Assembly (NCBI RefSeq): GCF_007991515.1
Contig: NZ_BJYM01000012.1
Location: forward strand, 1 to 64,000
DNA: 64,000 nucleotides
DNA from: Oceanobacillus sojae
Lineage (GTDB): Bacteria > Bacillota > Bacilli > Bacillales > Amphibacillaceae
Direction of reading: 5' to 3'
In this document: piece by piece, positions 51,790 through 60,383 of the stretch
How positions within the stretch are numbered: position 1 is the stretch's first letter
How the letters are laid out: every line of letters begins with the position of its first letter
Notes under the pieces: generated by a model
The model's input: only the letters and a program-made list of their open reading frames with translations
Told to the model about the DNA's origin: nothing
Databases searched by the model: none
Translations under genes and position numbers: made by a program

Positions 51790-52767
51790 ATGAAAAGTAA
51801 CCAGATTTTCGTTGAGAGCGAATTTGCCCCGCTAAAAAGAGTAGTTTTAGCACAATCACAATTTTCTTTACCAGCTAGAATCAATAAAGAAACAGAGCAA
51901 TTTCTGACTGAAGACTCGTTAAAAGCTTTAGAAGGTGCTGAAGGAAAAGATATTGCAGATGCTTTCCCAGCTTTACAAAATAAGTGGGAAGTCGAAAAAG
52001 AAAATTTTGAGAAAATACTTCAAAAATATAAAGTTGAAATTTTACGTCCTAGACTGCTTACCAAAGAAGAAAAAGTAGAAGGAAAGGAAGATGGCTACAG
52101 TAATTTCTTTGCAAGAGACCCTTTCTTTGTTATTGGACAAATGATTATTGAGGGAAGTATGAAACTTGGTCATAGAAAAAAAGAAGTAATGCCTATAAGA
52201 CATATTCTGGAACAAGAATCTGAAAAAAATAAGTGCCTTTATCTGTCAGTACCGCAAGCAGATCGATCAGGTGATTTTTTTAATATGAAAGGTCCTTTTC
52301 TTGAAGGTGGTGATGTATTAGTTCTAAACAAAGAAATTTTCGTTGGTACATCAGGACTTGCCTCTAATCATGAAGGCATAGTTTGGTTAAGAAATTTCTT
52401 ATCAAATTTCGGATACACGGTTACCGAAGTACCGCTTCATCCTAAGATATTGCATTTAGACTGCGCTTTAAGCTTAGTCAAAGATGGTTTAATGATAGTT
52501 TGCGAAGAAGCGTTTCTCGAAGATATCCCGGAAACTCTAAAAAATTGGGATAAAATATCTGTTTCTTTGGAGGATGCGCAAAAATTAATAACAAATGGTT
52601 TACCTATAAATGAAGATGTATACGTAACGGACATGGAATTTCAATCCATTGGTGAGCAATTAACCAAAAAAGGGGTAACGGTTGAGTATACTGATTACCG
52701 TATTTCCAGAGGTTTTGGCGGTTCTTTCCGCTGTACAACCCAACCTTTATTACGGTTCAATGAGTAA
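51790..52767 (+). CDS. Amidinotransferase/arginine-deiminase superfamily enzyme
   Basis: 325 residues of the guanidino-modifying fold. ARDPFFVIG (Asp110), EGGDV (Glu172), HLDCALSLV (His222) and GFGGSFRCTTQPLLR (nucleophile Cys315) provide the full catalytic set in the usual order. It resembles glycine amidinotransferase-like or dimethylargininase-like enzymes more than ArcA, being shorter and lacking the ArcA lid motifs. It would cleave or transfer the amidino group of an arginine-like compound. It ends the exporter operon; coupling of a guanidino enzyme to a Gdx-like pump suggests a detoxification pathway (inference). Confidence 0.85.
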   Translation: MKSNQIFVESEFAPLKRVVLAQSQFSLPARINKETEQFLTEDSLKALEGAEGKDIADAFPALQNKWEVEKENFEKILQKYKVEILRPRLLTKEEKVEGKEDGYSNFFARDPFFVIGQMIIEGSMKLGHRKKEVMPIRHILEQESEKNKCLYLSVPQADRSGDFFNMKGPFLEGGDVLVLNKEIFVGTSGLASNHEGIVWLRNFLSNFGYTVTEVPLHPKILHLDCALSLVKDGLMIVCEEAFLEDIPETLKNWDKISVSLEDAQKLITNGLPINEDVYVTDMEFQSIGEQLTKKGVTVEYTDYRISRGFGGSFRCTTQPLLRFNE

Positions 52768-52842
52768 ATTTAGATTTATACTAAAACATTTACGTTTTAC
52801 AGTTATCTAAAAAACTAAATAATTATTTTATCAACATATTCT

Positions 52843-52875
52843 ACACTTCTTAATTTTTCAAGAAGTGTTTTTTTA
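52843..52875 (+). terminator. Terminator of the island operon
   Basis: ACACTTCTT pairs with AAGAAGTGT and is followed by a run of seven T residues. Confidence 0.88.
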
Positions 52876-52933
52876 TTGTTTGAATTCTTTCTCTTCCCCA
52901 ACATATATTTTAGTGCCCATAAAATGAGTGCAT

Positions 52934-52966
52934 AAAAAAATATCAAAGGTCTAAAACCCTTGATAT
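52934..52966 (-). terminator. Terminator of the tRNA cluster
   Basis: On the minus strand ATATCAAGG pairs with CCTTTGATAT and is followed by TTTTTTT, 20 bp past the tRNA-Leu(GAG) end. A related copy is at 49300-49336. Confidence 0.8.
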
Positions 52967-52985
52967 GAATGATTTATACATATGA

Positions 52986-53069
52986 TGCGGTCAAGAGGAT
53001 TTGAACCTCCACGGGTTATTCACCCACCAGGCCCTCAACCTGGCGCGTCTGCCATTCCGCCATGACCGC
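52986..53069 (-). tRNA. tRNA-Leu (anticodon GAG)
   Basis: 84 nt with 7-bp acceptor GCGGTCA/TGACCGC, a long variable arm and anticodon loop TTGAGGG. No encoded CCA. Its anticodon stem-loop CCAGG-TTGAGGG-CCTGG corresponds to the ICEBs1 attachment core of B. subtilis, and its 3' half is duplicated at 49345-49398. Last tRNA of the cluster. Confidence 0.95.
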
Positions 53070-53081
53070 ATAGAATATAAA

Positions 53082-53169
53082 TGGTGCGGATGAAGGGAGT
53101 CGAACCCCCACGTCCTTAACGGACACTGGAGCCTGATTCCAGCGCGTCTGCCAATTCCGCCACATCCGC
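53082..53169 (-). tRNA. tRNA-Leu (anticodon CAG)
   Basis: 88 nt including encoded CCA. Acceptor GCGGATG/CATCCGC, long variable arm, anticodon stem CTGGA/TCCAG with loop ATCAGGC. Confidence 0.95.
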
Positions 53170-53180
53170 AAAAAATAAAA

Positions 53181-53256
53181 TGGTGAGCCATGAAGGATTC
53201 GAACCTTCGACCCTCTGATTAAAAGTCAGATGCTCTACCGACTGAGCTAATGGCTC
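53181..53256 (-). tRNA. tRNA-Lys (anticodon TTT)
   Basis: 76 nt including CCA. Acceptor GAGCCAT/ATGGCTC, D-arm AGCTCAGTCGGTAGAGC, loop CTTTTAA. Its 5' part is duplicated at 53385-53413. Confidence 0.95.
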
Positions 53257-53297
53257 CTATGTTAAATGGAGTATTGCTTTATTTAGTGCTTCTCATT

Positions 53298-53413
53298 TTG
53301 GCGGACCCCTGCATCTGCAAGCCCTCGCTTTGAAGTATATGCTTCGGGGTTACTCGAAGCTTATTCGGTGGAAGCTTTGCTCGTTGCTCTACCGACTGAG
53401 CTAATGGCTCCTA
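53298..53413 (-). repeat. Chimeric tRNA-Lys 5' fragment followed by a GC-rich insert
   Basis: The minus-strand sequence starts with the first 29 bases of the tRNA-Lys region (53413-53385, acceptor and D-arm). It then changes to unrelated, GC-rich sequence with CCCCGAAGCATATACTTC and GCTTGCAGATGCAGGGGTCC before returning to the spacer of the true tRNA-Lys. It is a partial duplication with replacement and cannot fold as a tRNA. Confidence 0.65.
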
Positions 53414-53491
53414 AATAAAATACTGCTTTTGAAATAAAAAAATACTATTAACGTGAATAGTATTAGCATGTACTCCTTCTAAAAATAAAAA

Positions 53492-53566
53492 TGGCTGGGC
53501 CACTAGGATTCGAACCTAGGGTACACGGGATCAAAACCCGATGCCTTACCGCTTGGCTATGGCCCA
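53492..53566 (-). tRNA. tRNA-Gln (anticodon TTG)
   Basis: 75 nt including CCA. Acceptor TGGGCCA/TGGCCCA, anticodon stem CGGGT/ATCCCG region with loop TTTTGAT. Confidence 0.94.
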
Positions 53567-53573
53567 ACTATAA

Positions 53574-53650
53574 TGGCGGTCCGGACGGGACTCGAACCCG
53601 CGACCTCCTGCGTGACAGGCAGGCATTCTAACCAACTGAACTACCGGACC
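53574..53650 (-). tRNA. tRNA-Asp (anticodon GTC)
   Basis: 77 nt including CCA. Acceptor GGTCCGG/CCGGACC, anticodon stem CCTGC/GCAGG with loop CTGTCAC. Confidence 0.95.
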
Positions 53651-53678
53651 AACTATTTATTTTAATTTTTTAGAAAGA

Positions 53679-53750
53679 TGACCCGTACGGGATTCGAACC
53701 CGTGTTACCGCCGTGAAAGGGCGGTGTCTTAACCGCTTGACCAACGGGCC
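53679..53750 (-). tRNA. tRNA-Glu (anticodon TTC)
   Basis: 72 nt without encoded CCA. Acceptor GGCCCGT/ACGGGTC, anticodon stem CCGCC/GGCGG with loop CTTTCAC. Confidence 0.94.
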
Positions 53751-53766
53751 ATTATGAAAATTTAAA

Positions 53767-53857
53767 TGGCGGAGAAGGAGGGATTTGAACCCTCGCGCCG
53801 CTTACACGACCTACACCCTTAGCAGGGGCGCCTCTTCAGCCACTTGAGTACTTCTCC
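53767..53857 (-). tRNA. tRNA-Ser (anticodon GCT)
   Basis: 91 nt including CCA, with a long variable arm. Acceptor GGAGAAG/CTTCTCC, anticodon stem CGCCC/GGGTG with loop CTGCTAA. Confidence 0.94.
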
Positions 53858-53865
53858 ATTAAAGG

Positions 53866-53937
53866 CTCCACAGGTAGGATTCGAACCTACGACCGATCGG
53901 TTAACAGCCGATTGCTCTACCACTGAGCTACTGTGGA
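53866..53937 (-). tRNA. tRNA-Asn (anticodon GTT)
   Basis: 72 nt without encoded CCA. Acceptor TCCACAG/CTGTGGA, anticodon stem TCGG/CCGA with loop CTGTTAA. First tRNA of the cluster. Confidence 0.94.
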
Positions 53938-53995
53938 ATGTAAAAGTATACAGTCACTTGCTATGTAATATCTTAATTACGCAACAACAAGAAAT

Positions 53996-54024
53996 ATCAT
54001 ACAATATATCCTGTTTTTTGTCAA
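53996..54024 (-). promoter_or_regulatory. Promoter of the tRNA cluster
   Basis: Minus-strand TTGACA (54024-54019), a 17-bp spacer and TATGAT (54001-53996), about 60 bp before tRNA-Asn. No other strong promoter was seen between the tRNAs. Confidence 0.85.
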
Positions 54025-54190
54025 CAAAAACTTTAAAAGTTTTTCTTTGCCTAGAAAGTTAACCAAAACTCTGTGCAATTCGACAATGTCTGAAGACAGG
54101 TTATTCTCAAGAAAGAAGACTGTCATTTCGTATCAGCTTCATTAATTTATCATGGAAAATATTATTCGTCAATACTTATTTCAAAAAAAT

Positions 54191-54646
54191 TTAAACCAGC
54201 TTTAATTTCCCTCTGCATTTGCCGCATCGATACCTGGACACATCCACTTTTCTTACTCTTTTATAAACAGCTTTACATTTTTGACACTCATATATATAGC
54301 GGTAACGTTTCTGTTCAGAAGGCAGTTGTTTACAGTGACGGGGAGAACCTGTTTTTGCAAGCAATTCTCTGAAATCCCTATCGCGGTGCCCATAGCCCTT
54401 TCCTTCAATATGCAGATGATAATGACAAAGTTCATGTTTAATAATACCGTAAAGTTCTTCCTTTTCAAATTCCAAGACATATTTAGGATTTAATTCAATG
54501 ATCCGTCTGCTCGGAATATATCTTCCACCAGTAGTCCGTAAACGGGCATTAAACTGGACTTTATCAATGAACGGCTTATTAAAATAAGTCTCTGACAACT
54601 GGTTTACCAGCTCATACAATTCCTTATCTGAAATGGGACTCATCAT
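54191..54646 (-). CDS. SprT-like metalloprotease-fold protein (YdcK type)
   Basis: 151 residues. The zinc-peptidase motif is HELCHYHLH, preceded by ELNPKYVLEF. A C-terminal zinc ribbon has YECQKCKAVYKR and YRCGKCRGKLKLV. Start at 54646 is chosen because AGGAG lies 9 nt upstream; the first ATG would touch that site. SprT-like proteins adjoin tex and the sigB operon in many bacilli. Its cellular substrate is not known. Confidence 0.88.
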   Translation of the reverse strand: MMSPISDKELYELVNQLSETYFNKPFIDKVQFNARLRTTGGRYIPSRRIIELNPKYVLEFEKEELYGIIKHELCHYHLHIEGKGYGHRDRDFRELLAKTGSPRHCKQLPSEQKRYRYIYECQKCKAVYKRVRKVDVSRYRCGKCRGKLKLV

Positions 54647-55098
54647 ATATTTCATCTCCTGAAAAATAAAATCACACTTTATTCTGCAGAATTTTTCTCT
54701 GCCTTATCGCAAATTCAAAAACTTACTTCCTATATATCATTGATTATACCCTTTTAGCAGTCTCCCCTAAAAAGCGAGCCTGCTCACTCATTAATAAACA
54801 GAAATATTTTTAAGAACATCTATTCTATTATAATATGATTTATATCAAAATTCAATTCTCATTTAGTTTATCTAATTGAGAATAAATAGAATCTTTCATT
54901 TAGAAACTTATTTCTTAACAAAAGAATATAAAACTTTTCTTTTGTTTGTTAATAGATACGTTTTTACTGCCAACACAGAACTCAATTATACTATTAATAA
55001 AAATTCATATAAATAACACAGAATATTAATAGCAATCTACTAGTTATTATGTTATTATAATAATTGTATTTAATATATACTTAGGAGGGAAACTATTT
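54647..55098. other. Regulatory region upstream of catalase
   Basis: 450 bp of AT-rich DNA without a gene. It holds an inverted repeat TTCTCATTTAG-N5-CTAATTGAGAA (54856-54882) and, nearer catalase, a PerR-like box (listed separately). The catalase promoter is expected between about 55030 and 55080. Confidence 0.5.
55055..55069. promoter_or_regulatory. PerR-like box upstream of katA
   Basis: TTATAATAATTGTAT matches 13 of 15 positions of the B. subtilis Per box (TTATAATNATTATAA). It lies 30 bp before the catalase start codon, as expected for peroxide-inducible repression by PerR. Confidence 0.65.
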
Positions 55099-56586
55099 AT
55101 GAGTGAAAAAAGAAAAATGACCACTGCATTTGGTGCTCCTGTTCCAAATGATGATGATTCCAAAACGGCCGGTAAACGTGGTCCATTATTAATGGAAGAC
55201 TTTTGGTTCCTTGAAAAACTTGCACACTTTGATCGTGAAGTAATTCCTGAACGTCGTATGCACGCAAAAGGATCTGGTGCTTATGGAACATTAACAATTA
55301 CAAACGACATTACAAAATATACAAAAGCAAAAATCTTCTCTGAAGTTGGTAAGAAAACAGATATGTTCATCCGTTTCTCCACAGTAGCTGGTGAGCGTGG
55401 TGCAGCTGATGCTGAGCGTGATATCCGCGGAACAGCTATGAAATTCTATACAGAAGAAGGTAATTGGGATTTAGTTGGTAACAACACCCCTGTATTCTTT
55501 ATGAGAGATCCTAAACGTTTCCCGGACTTAAACCATGTTGTAAAACGTGATCCAAAAACAAACATGAAAAATGCTGATGCAAACTGGGACTTCTGGACAA
55601 ATCAACCAGAAGCACTTCACCAAGTTACAATTGTTATGTCTGACCGCGGTATTCCAAAATCTTATCGTAACATGCATTTATTTGGCAGTCATGCTTACAG
55701 CTTATACAATGCAGATAACGAGCGTGTATGGGTGAAATTCCACTTCAGAACACAACAGGGAATTGAAAACCTTACAAACGAAGAAGCTGCAAAAATTGTC
55801 GGTGGAGATCGTGAAAGTCACCAACGTGATTTATATACGAATATTGAAGAAGGCAATTTTCCTAAATGGAAAATGTATATTCAAGTAATGACAGAAGAAG
55901 AAGCTGCAAATATGCCTTACAACCCGTTTGATTTAACGAAAGTATGGTATAAAGATGAATTCCCGCTTATTGAAGTTGGCGAATTAGAGCTTAATAAAAA
56001 TCCTGAAAACTACCATGAAGAGGTAGAACAGTCTGCATTTGCTCCAACTAACATTGTACCTGGAATCGGGTTCTCTCCAGATAAAATGTTACAAGGCCGT
56101 CTATTCTCTTATGGAGATGCACAGCGTTACCGTCTTGGTGTTAACCATTGGCAAATTCCGGTTAACTACCCTAAAAACGCGAAAAACTTCCATCCATATC
56201 ACCGTGATGGAGCAATGCGTGTGATGCCTTACCAAGGTGGACAAGTCAGCTACAGCCCGAACCAATATGGTGAGTGGGAAGATAGCAAAGAGCATCAGGA
56301 GCCTGCATTACAGCTGGGTGCAGATGTTGATTACTATGACTTTGATGAAGATGATAGTCTTTACTATGAACAGCCAGGTAAGTTATTCCGTTTAATGTCT
56401 GATGAGCAGAAACAACTGCTTTTCCAAAATACAGCAGATGATATTGCTCCTGCATCAAAATCAGTAAAACTTCGCCACATCAACAACTGCTATAAAGCAG
56501 ATCCAGATTACGGTAAAGGTGTTGCAGAAGCAATTGGCATCTCTCTTGATGAAGTGGAAGCAGCAAACGAAGCATCTGTAAAATAA
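55099..56586 (+). CDS. katA: Catalase (monofunctional haem, clade 3)
   Basis: 495 residues, small-subunit catalase. The catalytic His is in [14 protein letters not shown] (about residue 54), the Asn in [13 protein letters not shown] (about 127), and the haem-ligand Tyr in [14 protein letters not shown] (about 337). It decomposes hydrogen peroxide in the cytoplasm. Strong AGGAGGGAAAC site and highly regular codon use suggest high expression. A Per-box-like element lies in the upstream region. Transcribed alone, with two hairpins behind it. Confidence 0.96.
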   Translation: MSEKRKMTTAFGAPVPNDDDSKTAGKRGPLLMEDFWFLEKLAHFDREVIPERRMHAKGSGAYGTLTITNDITKYTKAKIFSEVGKKTDMFIRFSTVAGERGAADAERDIRGTAMKFYTEEGNWDLVGNNTPVFFMRDPKRFPDLNHVVKRDPKTNMKNADANWDFWTNQPEALHQVTIVMSDRGIPKSYRNMHLFGSHAYSLYNADNERVWVKFHFRTQQGIENLTNEEAAKIVGGDRESHQRDLYTNIEEGNFPKWKMYIQVMTEEEAANMPYNPFDLTKVWYKDEFPLIEVGELELNKNPENYHEEVEQSAFAPTNIVPGIGFSPDKMLQGRLFSYGDAQRYRLGVNHWQIPVNYPKNAKNFHPYHRDGAMRVMPYQGGQVSYSPNQYGEWEDSKEHQEPALQLGADVDYYDFDEDDSLYYEQPGKLFRLMSDEQKQLLFQNTADDIAPASKSVKLRHINNCYKADPDYGKGVAEAIGISLDEVEAANEASVK

Positions 56587-56598
56587 TCACAAGTAAAA

Positions 56599-56644
56599 AA
56601 TGAGGATTTCTCCCTTATGTAAGGCGAGAGTCTTCATTTTTTTA
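56599..56644 (+). terminator. Terminator of katA
   Basis: An imperfect stem AATGAGGATTTCTC with GAGAGTCTTCATT followed by seven or more T residues. Confidence 0.75.
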
Positions 56645-56649
56645 TTAGA

Positions 56650-56679
56650 AAAGGAACTTCAAGTTGCTGAAGTTCCTTT
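56650..56679. terminator. Hairpin between convergent katA and tex
   Basis: A perfect 12-bp stem, AAAGGAACTTCA/TGAAGTTCCTTT, with T-rich flanks both ways. Probably the tex terminator. Confidence 0.75.
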
Positions 56680-56700
56680 CCTTTTTACTAACTACTATGT

Positions 56701-58860
56701 TTATTGAATCATAGAAAGCGCAATTCTGCCTTTTTGGACATTCACATCGTCCACCCAGACAGTAACGACATCACCTACAGATGCAACATCCATCGGGTGC
56801 TTAACGAACTGCTTTGACATCTTAGAGATATGCACAAGCCCGTCCTGTTTCACACCGATATCAACGAATACTCCAAAATCAACCACATTACGAACCGTTC
56901 CCTGCAGCTCCATACCAGGCTTTAAATCTTCCATATTCATGACATTTTTCTTCAATAATGGCTGTGGAAAATCATCCCGCAGGTCGCGTTCCGGCTTGCT
57001 TAATGCTTCAAGAATATCCTCCAAAGTCGGCAAACCGATCCCCAGTTCTTCTGCTGCAGCTTGTTTATTCATTTCTTTAATCTTTTGCTGTAAAGGCTCT
57101 GTGCCCAATGCCTGCTCATCTAAATCAAATTTGTTTAGTAAAGCTTTTACATGTGGATAGCTTTCCGGGTGAATAGGTGTACGGTCAAGCGGTGTATCTC
57201 CGTCTACAATTCTCAGGAAACCAATTGCCTGCTCATATGTTTTTGCACCAAGCCGCGGAATCTTCTTTAACTGCTTCCGATTCGTAAACTTCCCTTCCTC
57301 TTCCCGCCGTTTAATCACATTATTCGCAACAGCTTTACTTAATCCGGATACATATTGTAAAAGGGAAGAAGAGGCTGTATTTACATTTACACCGACCTGG
57401 TTAACAGCTGTCTCTACTACAAATGTTAATGAATTGGACAGTTCTTTTTGACTGACATCATGCTGATATTGCCCGACACCGATAGACTTTGGATCAATTT
57501 TCACAAGCTCGGCTAACGGATCCTGCACCCTTCTTGCAATAGAAACAGCACTTCTTTCCTCTACCTGCAGATCAGGGAATTCTTCTCTTGCCAGAGCAGA
57601 TGCAGAGTACACACTTGCACCAGCTTCATTCACAATAATATACGGCATATCCAACTTATTATTTGTTAACACATCCGAAATAAATTGCTCTGTTTCTCTG
57701 GATGCCGTTCCATTTCCAATCGCAATCAGCTCGACATCAAACTGATTAATCAATTCCATAACAACCTTTTCTGCTCCCTTCACATCTTTTCTTGGAGCAG
57801 TCGGATAGATTACATTTATTTGATGGACTTTCCCGGTTTCATCCACAACAGCAAGCTTACAGCCAGTACGGAAAGCAGGGTCAACTCCCAGAATAACCTT
57901 TCCTTTTAATGGCGGCTGCAGTAATAAATTTCTTAGGTTAACCGAAAAAACCTCAATTGCCTGTGCTTCTGCTTTTTCTGTAAGTGCACTTCGTATCTCT
58001 CTTTCCACAGATGGCTCAATCAGCCTTTTATAGCTGTCTTCCACCGCTGTTGTTAGCAATTCCTTTATATTTTGCGGGCAGGTTTTCTTAATAACCTTTT
58101 GTTCTAAATAGGAGATTATTTTATCCACTGGAGGCTCCAACTGAACTTTTAAAATACCTTCCTTTTCACCGCGGTTAAGTGCAAGAATACGGTGGGAGAC
58201 AAGCGAACGTACTGCTTCATTATATTCATAATACATTTCAAAAATCTGTTTTTCGTCAGCTTCTTTATTTTTATCCTGGGACCTGATCAGCCCCTGTTTC
58301 ATCGTTGTATCACGAATAAATTCACGGTAAACAGGTTCATCAGAAATCCATTCAGCGATAATATCATTAACTCCCTGGAGTACTTCTTCTACTGTGTTTA
58401 ACTCATGTTCTTCTGAGAAAAACTCTGCTGCCTTCTGTTCTAAATCAACGGATTCCTTCTGTTCCCAAATAATTTGTGCCAGCGGCTCCAATCCTTTTTC
58501 TTTAGCAATAGTTGCTCTTGTCCGGCGTTTTTGCTTATAAGGACGATATAAGTCTTCTACTTTTTGAAGCTTTGTTGCTTTCTCAATTTCATTCCTTAAT
58601 TCATCTGTTAATTTACCTTGTTCTTCAATGATACGGAGAACTTCCTGTTTTCGCTCAGACAGGTGAAGCACATATGCCCATCTATCCTGTATTTCTTTGA
58701 TTTTTACTTCATCCAGCCCACCTGTTGCTTCCTTTCGATACCTTGCAATAAATGGAACTGTGTTCCCCTCATCTAAAAGAGAAATTACTTTCAAAACAAT
58801 TTTATCTTGTACTTTGGTATCCTTTGATACGATTGTAATTAATTTTTCATCTAAATTCAC
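56701..58860 (-). CDS. tex: Tex, S1-domain RNA-binding transcription accessory protein
   Basis: 719 residues with the Tex order: an N-terminal helical domain (AEFIARYRKEATGGLDEV variant near 35-55), a YqgF-like RNase H fold (GVDPAFRTGCKLAVVDETGK, about 328-347), helix-hairpin-helix motifs (NVNTASSSLLQYVSGLSKAVA region) and a C-terminal S1 domain (about 645-715, VRNVVDFGVFVDIGVKQDGLVHIS in part). It associates with RNA and transcription elongation. The start is GTG with AAGGAGGAG upstream. Downstream of rsbX, as in B. subtilis, but with its own site and a terminator in between. Confidence 0.94.
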   Translation of the reverse strand: MNLDEKLITIVSKDTKVQDKIVLKVISLLDEGNTVPFIARYRKEATGGLDEVKIKEIQDRWAYVLHLSERKQEVLRIIEEQGKLTDELRNEIEKATKLQKVEDLYRPYKQKRRTRATIAKEKGLEPLAQIIWEQKESVDLEQKAAEFFSEEHELNTVEEVLQGVNDIIAEWISDEPVYREFIRDTTMKQGLIRSQDKNKEADEKQIFEMYYEYNEAVRSLVSHRILALNRGEKEGILKVQLEPPVDKIISYLEQKVIKKTCPQNIKELLTTAVEDSYKRLIEPSVEREIRSALTEKAEAQAIEVFSVNLRNLLLQPPLKGKVILGVDPAFRTGCKLAVVDETGKVHQINVIYPTAPRKDVKGAEKVVMELINQFDVELIAIGNGTASRETEQFISDVLTNNKLDMPYIIVNEAGASVYSASALAREEFPDLQVEERSAVSIARRVQDPLAELVKIDPKSIGVGQYQHDVSQKELSNSLTFVVETAVNQVGVNVNTASSSLLQYVSGLSKAVANNVIKRREEEGKFTNRKQLKKIPRLGAKTYEQAIGFLRIVDGDTPLDRTPIHPESYPHVKALLNKFDLDEQALGTEPLQQKIKEMNKQAAAEELGIGLPTLEDILEALSKPERDLRDDFPQPLLKKNVMNMEDLKPGMELQGTVRNVVDFGVFVDIGVKQDGLVHISKMSKQFVKHPMDVASVGDVVTVWVDDVNVQKGRIALSMIQ

Positions 58861-58926
58861 TGGTGATTCTCCTCCTTACTCTGCTTTCTATTGTATCAAA
58901 TTAAGCGGAGCAATGCTTTCTGACAC

Positions 58927-58997
58927 AAAAAAAGATTGATTTGTAGTCCAATAACAGCTGAAACAGCGTTCATGTTATTTGCATACAAATCAACCTT
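58927..58997 (-). terminator. Terminator at the end of the sigB operon
   Basis: Minus-strand arms AAAAAGGTTGATTTGTA and TACAAATCAATCTTTTT enclose a second small hairpin, followed by further T. The rsbX stop lies in the first arm. Confidence 0.8.
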
Positions 58998-59595
58998 TTT
59001 CTCCTTTGTACCTGATTGCTAATAATGTTGTATCATCTTGTCTTATATTGTCACTATAACGTGCATAGGCTTCTGTAATTCTGTCGACATTATAGTCTTT
59101 AAAAAAATACTGAGATAACTCTTTATCCATTACCCCGTCAGAAAATACAATGAAGTTTGTCCCTTCACTTAATTTTTCTGTCATCACTTTTACACCACGG
59201 TAACGGGAGCCCAAATATCCGGAGCTTGGGATATTTCTCTTTTTTTTAACTCCATTTTCCAAAACAATTATTCCTATATTTCCTATGGAAGAAAAAGTAA
59301 AGGTCTGTTGAATGAAGTCTATTTTTAAAATGCCCATAACTGCTCCACGCATGCCAATTAGCCGTTTGTTACATAGCTCAATGATTTCTTTAACTGTTTT
59401 GTACTTATGCTGGTTCACAATATCTATGACAGCCTGTGAGGATTCCTTTGCAATTTCTCCGCTTCCAAGACCATCTGCGAGCACTCCTAAAAATATCTGG
59501 TCTTCTTCCACAAAAAAGTAACTATCTCCACAAAAATGGTTACCTTTTTTTGATTTTTGATAAACAGAAACATCTACATATTTGCCGGAAATCAA
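58990..59595 (-). CDS. rsbX: RsbX, PP2C-type phosphatase of the stressosome
   Basis: 201 residues of compact PP2C fold with GVLADGLGSGEIAKESSQ (metal-binding Asp), IGNIGIIVLENG and FIVFSDGVMDKE. In B. subtilis RsbX removes phosphate from RsbS and RsbR and resets the stress signal. The start is TTG with GGAGGT upstream and overlaps the sigB stop by 4 bp. Last gene of the operon. Confidence 0.92.
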   Translation of the reverse strand: MISGKYVDVSVYQKSKKGNHFCGDSYFFVEEDQIFLGVLADGLGSGEIAKESSQAVIDIVNQHKYKTVKEIIELCNKRLIGMRGAVMGILKIDFIQQTFTFSSIGNIGIIVLENGVKKKRNIPSSGYLGSRYRGVKVMTEKLSEGTNFIVFSDGVMDKELSQYFFKDYNVDRITEAYARYSDNIRQDDTTLLAIRYKGEKG

Positions 59596-60383
59596 TCGAA
59601 TACCTCCGTGCTTTCCGTTTGCATTGTTTCTCTTAATTTACGGAGTGCTCTTCTTTGAAGCCTTGAAACATGCATTTGTGAAATTCCCAGCTTTTCTCCT
59701 GTTTCTTTTTGACTCATATTTTTGAAATACGTACATTCCAGAATTAATTGCTCCCGTTCTGATAAAACCGGAAGTATTTTTTCAAGCATCATTTTTTGCT
59801 CAAGGTTTTTAAAGCTGTTATCTTCATTTCCAATTAAATCTAAGATGGCAACTGTACTGCCATCTGAATCAGCTTCAATTTTATGATCAACAGATAAAGC
59901 TTTGTAGCTTTTGCTCATTTCCATCGTCTCTAAAACTTCTTCTTCTGGTACACCGATATGATCTGCGATTTCTTTAATGGTAGGAGATTTTTGATTTTTG
60001 GTCGTCAGTTCATCAGCACTTTTTCGAATTTTTGGTCCCAATTCTTTAATACGACGAGGTACATGAACGCTCCATGTTTTATCTCGTATGAATCGTTTTA
60101 TTTCACCAATTATTGTCGGGATCGCGAATGATTCAAACGACTTACCATAAGATGGGTCGTACCTCTTAATTGCACCAAGTAATCCAATCATGCCCACTTG
60201 TACTAGGTCTTCATGAATGGCACTGTTTTTGGAATACTTCCGTGCAATAGATCCAACAAGATTCTGATAGGTTAAAACAATCTTTTCCTGTAATTCTTCG
60301 TTGGTCGGATCTTGCTGAAGAGTACTTATCCATTGGTAAACCTCATCTCCCCCTCTATTGAATGGTTGAGACTTGGTCGTCAT
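59592..60383 (-). CDS. sigB: General stress sigma factor SigB
   Basis: 263 residues. Region 2 contains DLVQVGMIGLLGAIKRYDPS and FESFAIPTIIGEIKRFIRDK, the usual -10 recognition helix. Region 3 follows (PRRIKELGPKIRKSADEL) and region 4 ends with KETGEKLGISQMHVSRLQRRALRKL. It directs the general stress regulon. It overlaps rsbW by 29 bp, so sigma factor and anti-sigma factor are translated together. Confidence 0.96.
   Translation of the reverse strand: MTTKSQPFNRGGDEVYQWISTLQQDPTNEELQEKIVLTYQNLVGSIARKYSKNSAIHEDLVQVGMIGLLGAIKRYDPSYGKSFESFAIPTIIGEIKRFIRDKTWSVHVPRRIKELGPKIRKSADELTTKNQKSPTIKEIADHIGVPEEEVLETMEMSKSYKALSVDHKIEADSDGSTVAILDLIGNEDNSFKNLEQKMMLEKILPVLSEREQLILECTYFKNMSQKETGEKLGISQMHVSRLQRRALRKLRETMQTESTEVFD

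Larger units (their letters stand above)
49399..53036. mobile_element. Small integrase-less genomic island at tRNA-Leu(GAG)
   Basis: The segment lies between direct repeats of the tRNA-Leu 3' half, and each repeat is followed by its own terminator copy. In B. subtilis the equivalent tRNA-Leu, beside the same tRNA cluster and sprT-like gene, is the attachment site of ICEBs1, whose repeats are about 60 bp and centred on the anticodon stem-loop. Contents are two decayed ORFs, an SMR exporter pair, a TetR regulator and an amidinotransferase-family gene. No integrase or excisionase was found, so it is a fixed remnant or a cassette mobilised in trans. Confidence 0.7.

Noticed and set aside
52991-53191. 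Open frame on the minus strand across two tRNA-Leu genes
   Set aside because: It is a translation of tRNA sequence; both tRNAs fold completely.
53844-54062. Plus-strand open frame beginning in tRNA-Ser
   Set aside because: It covers tRNA-Ser, tRNA-Asn and their promoter; it is an antisense reading of tRNA genes.
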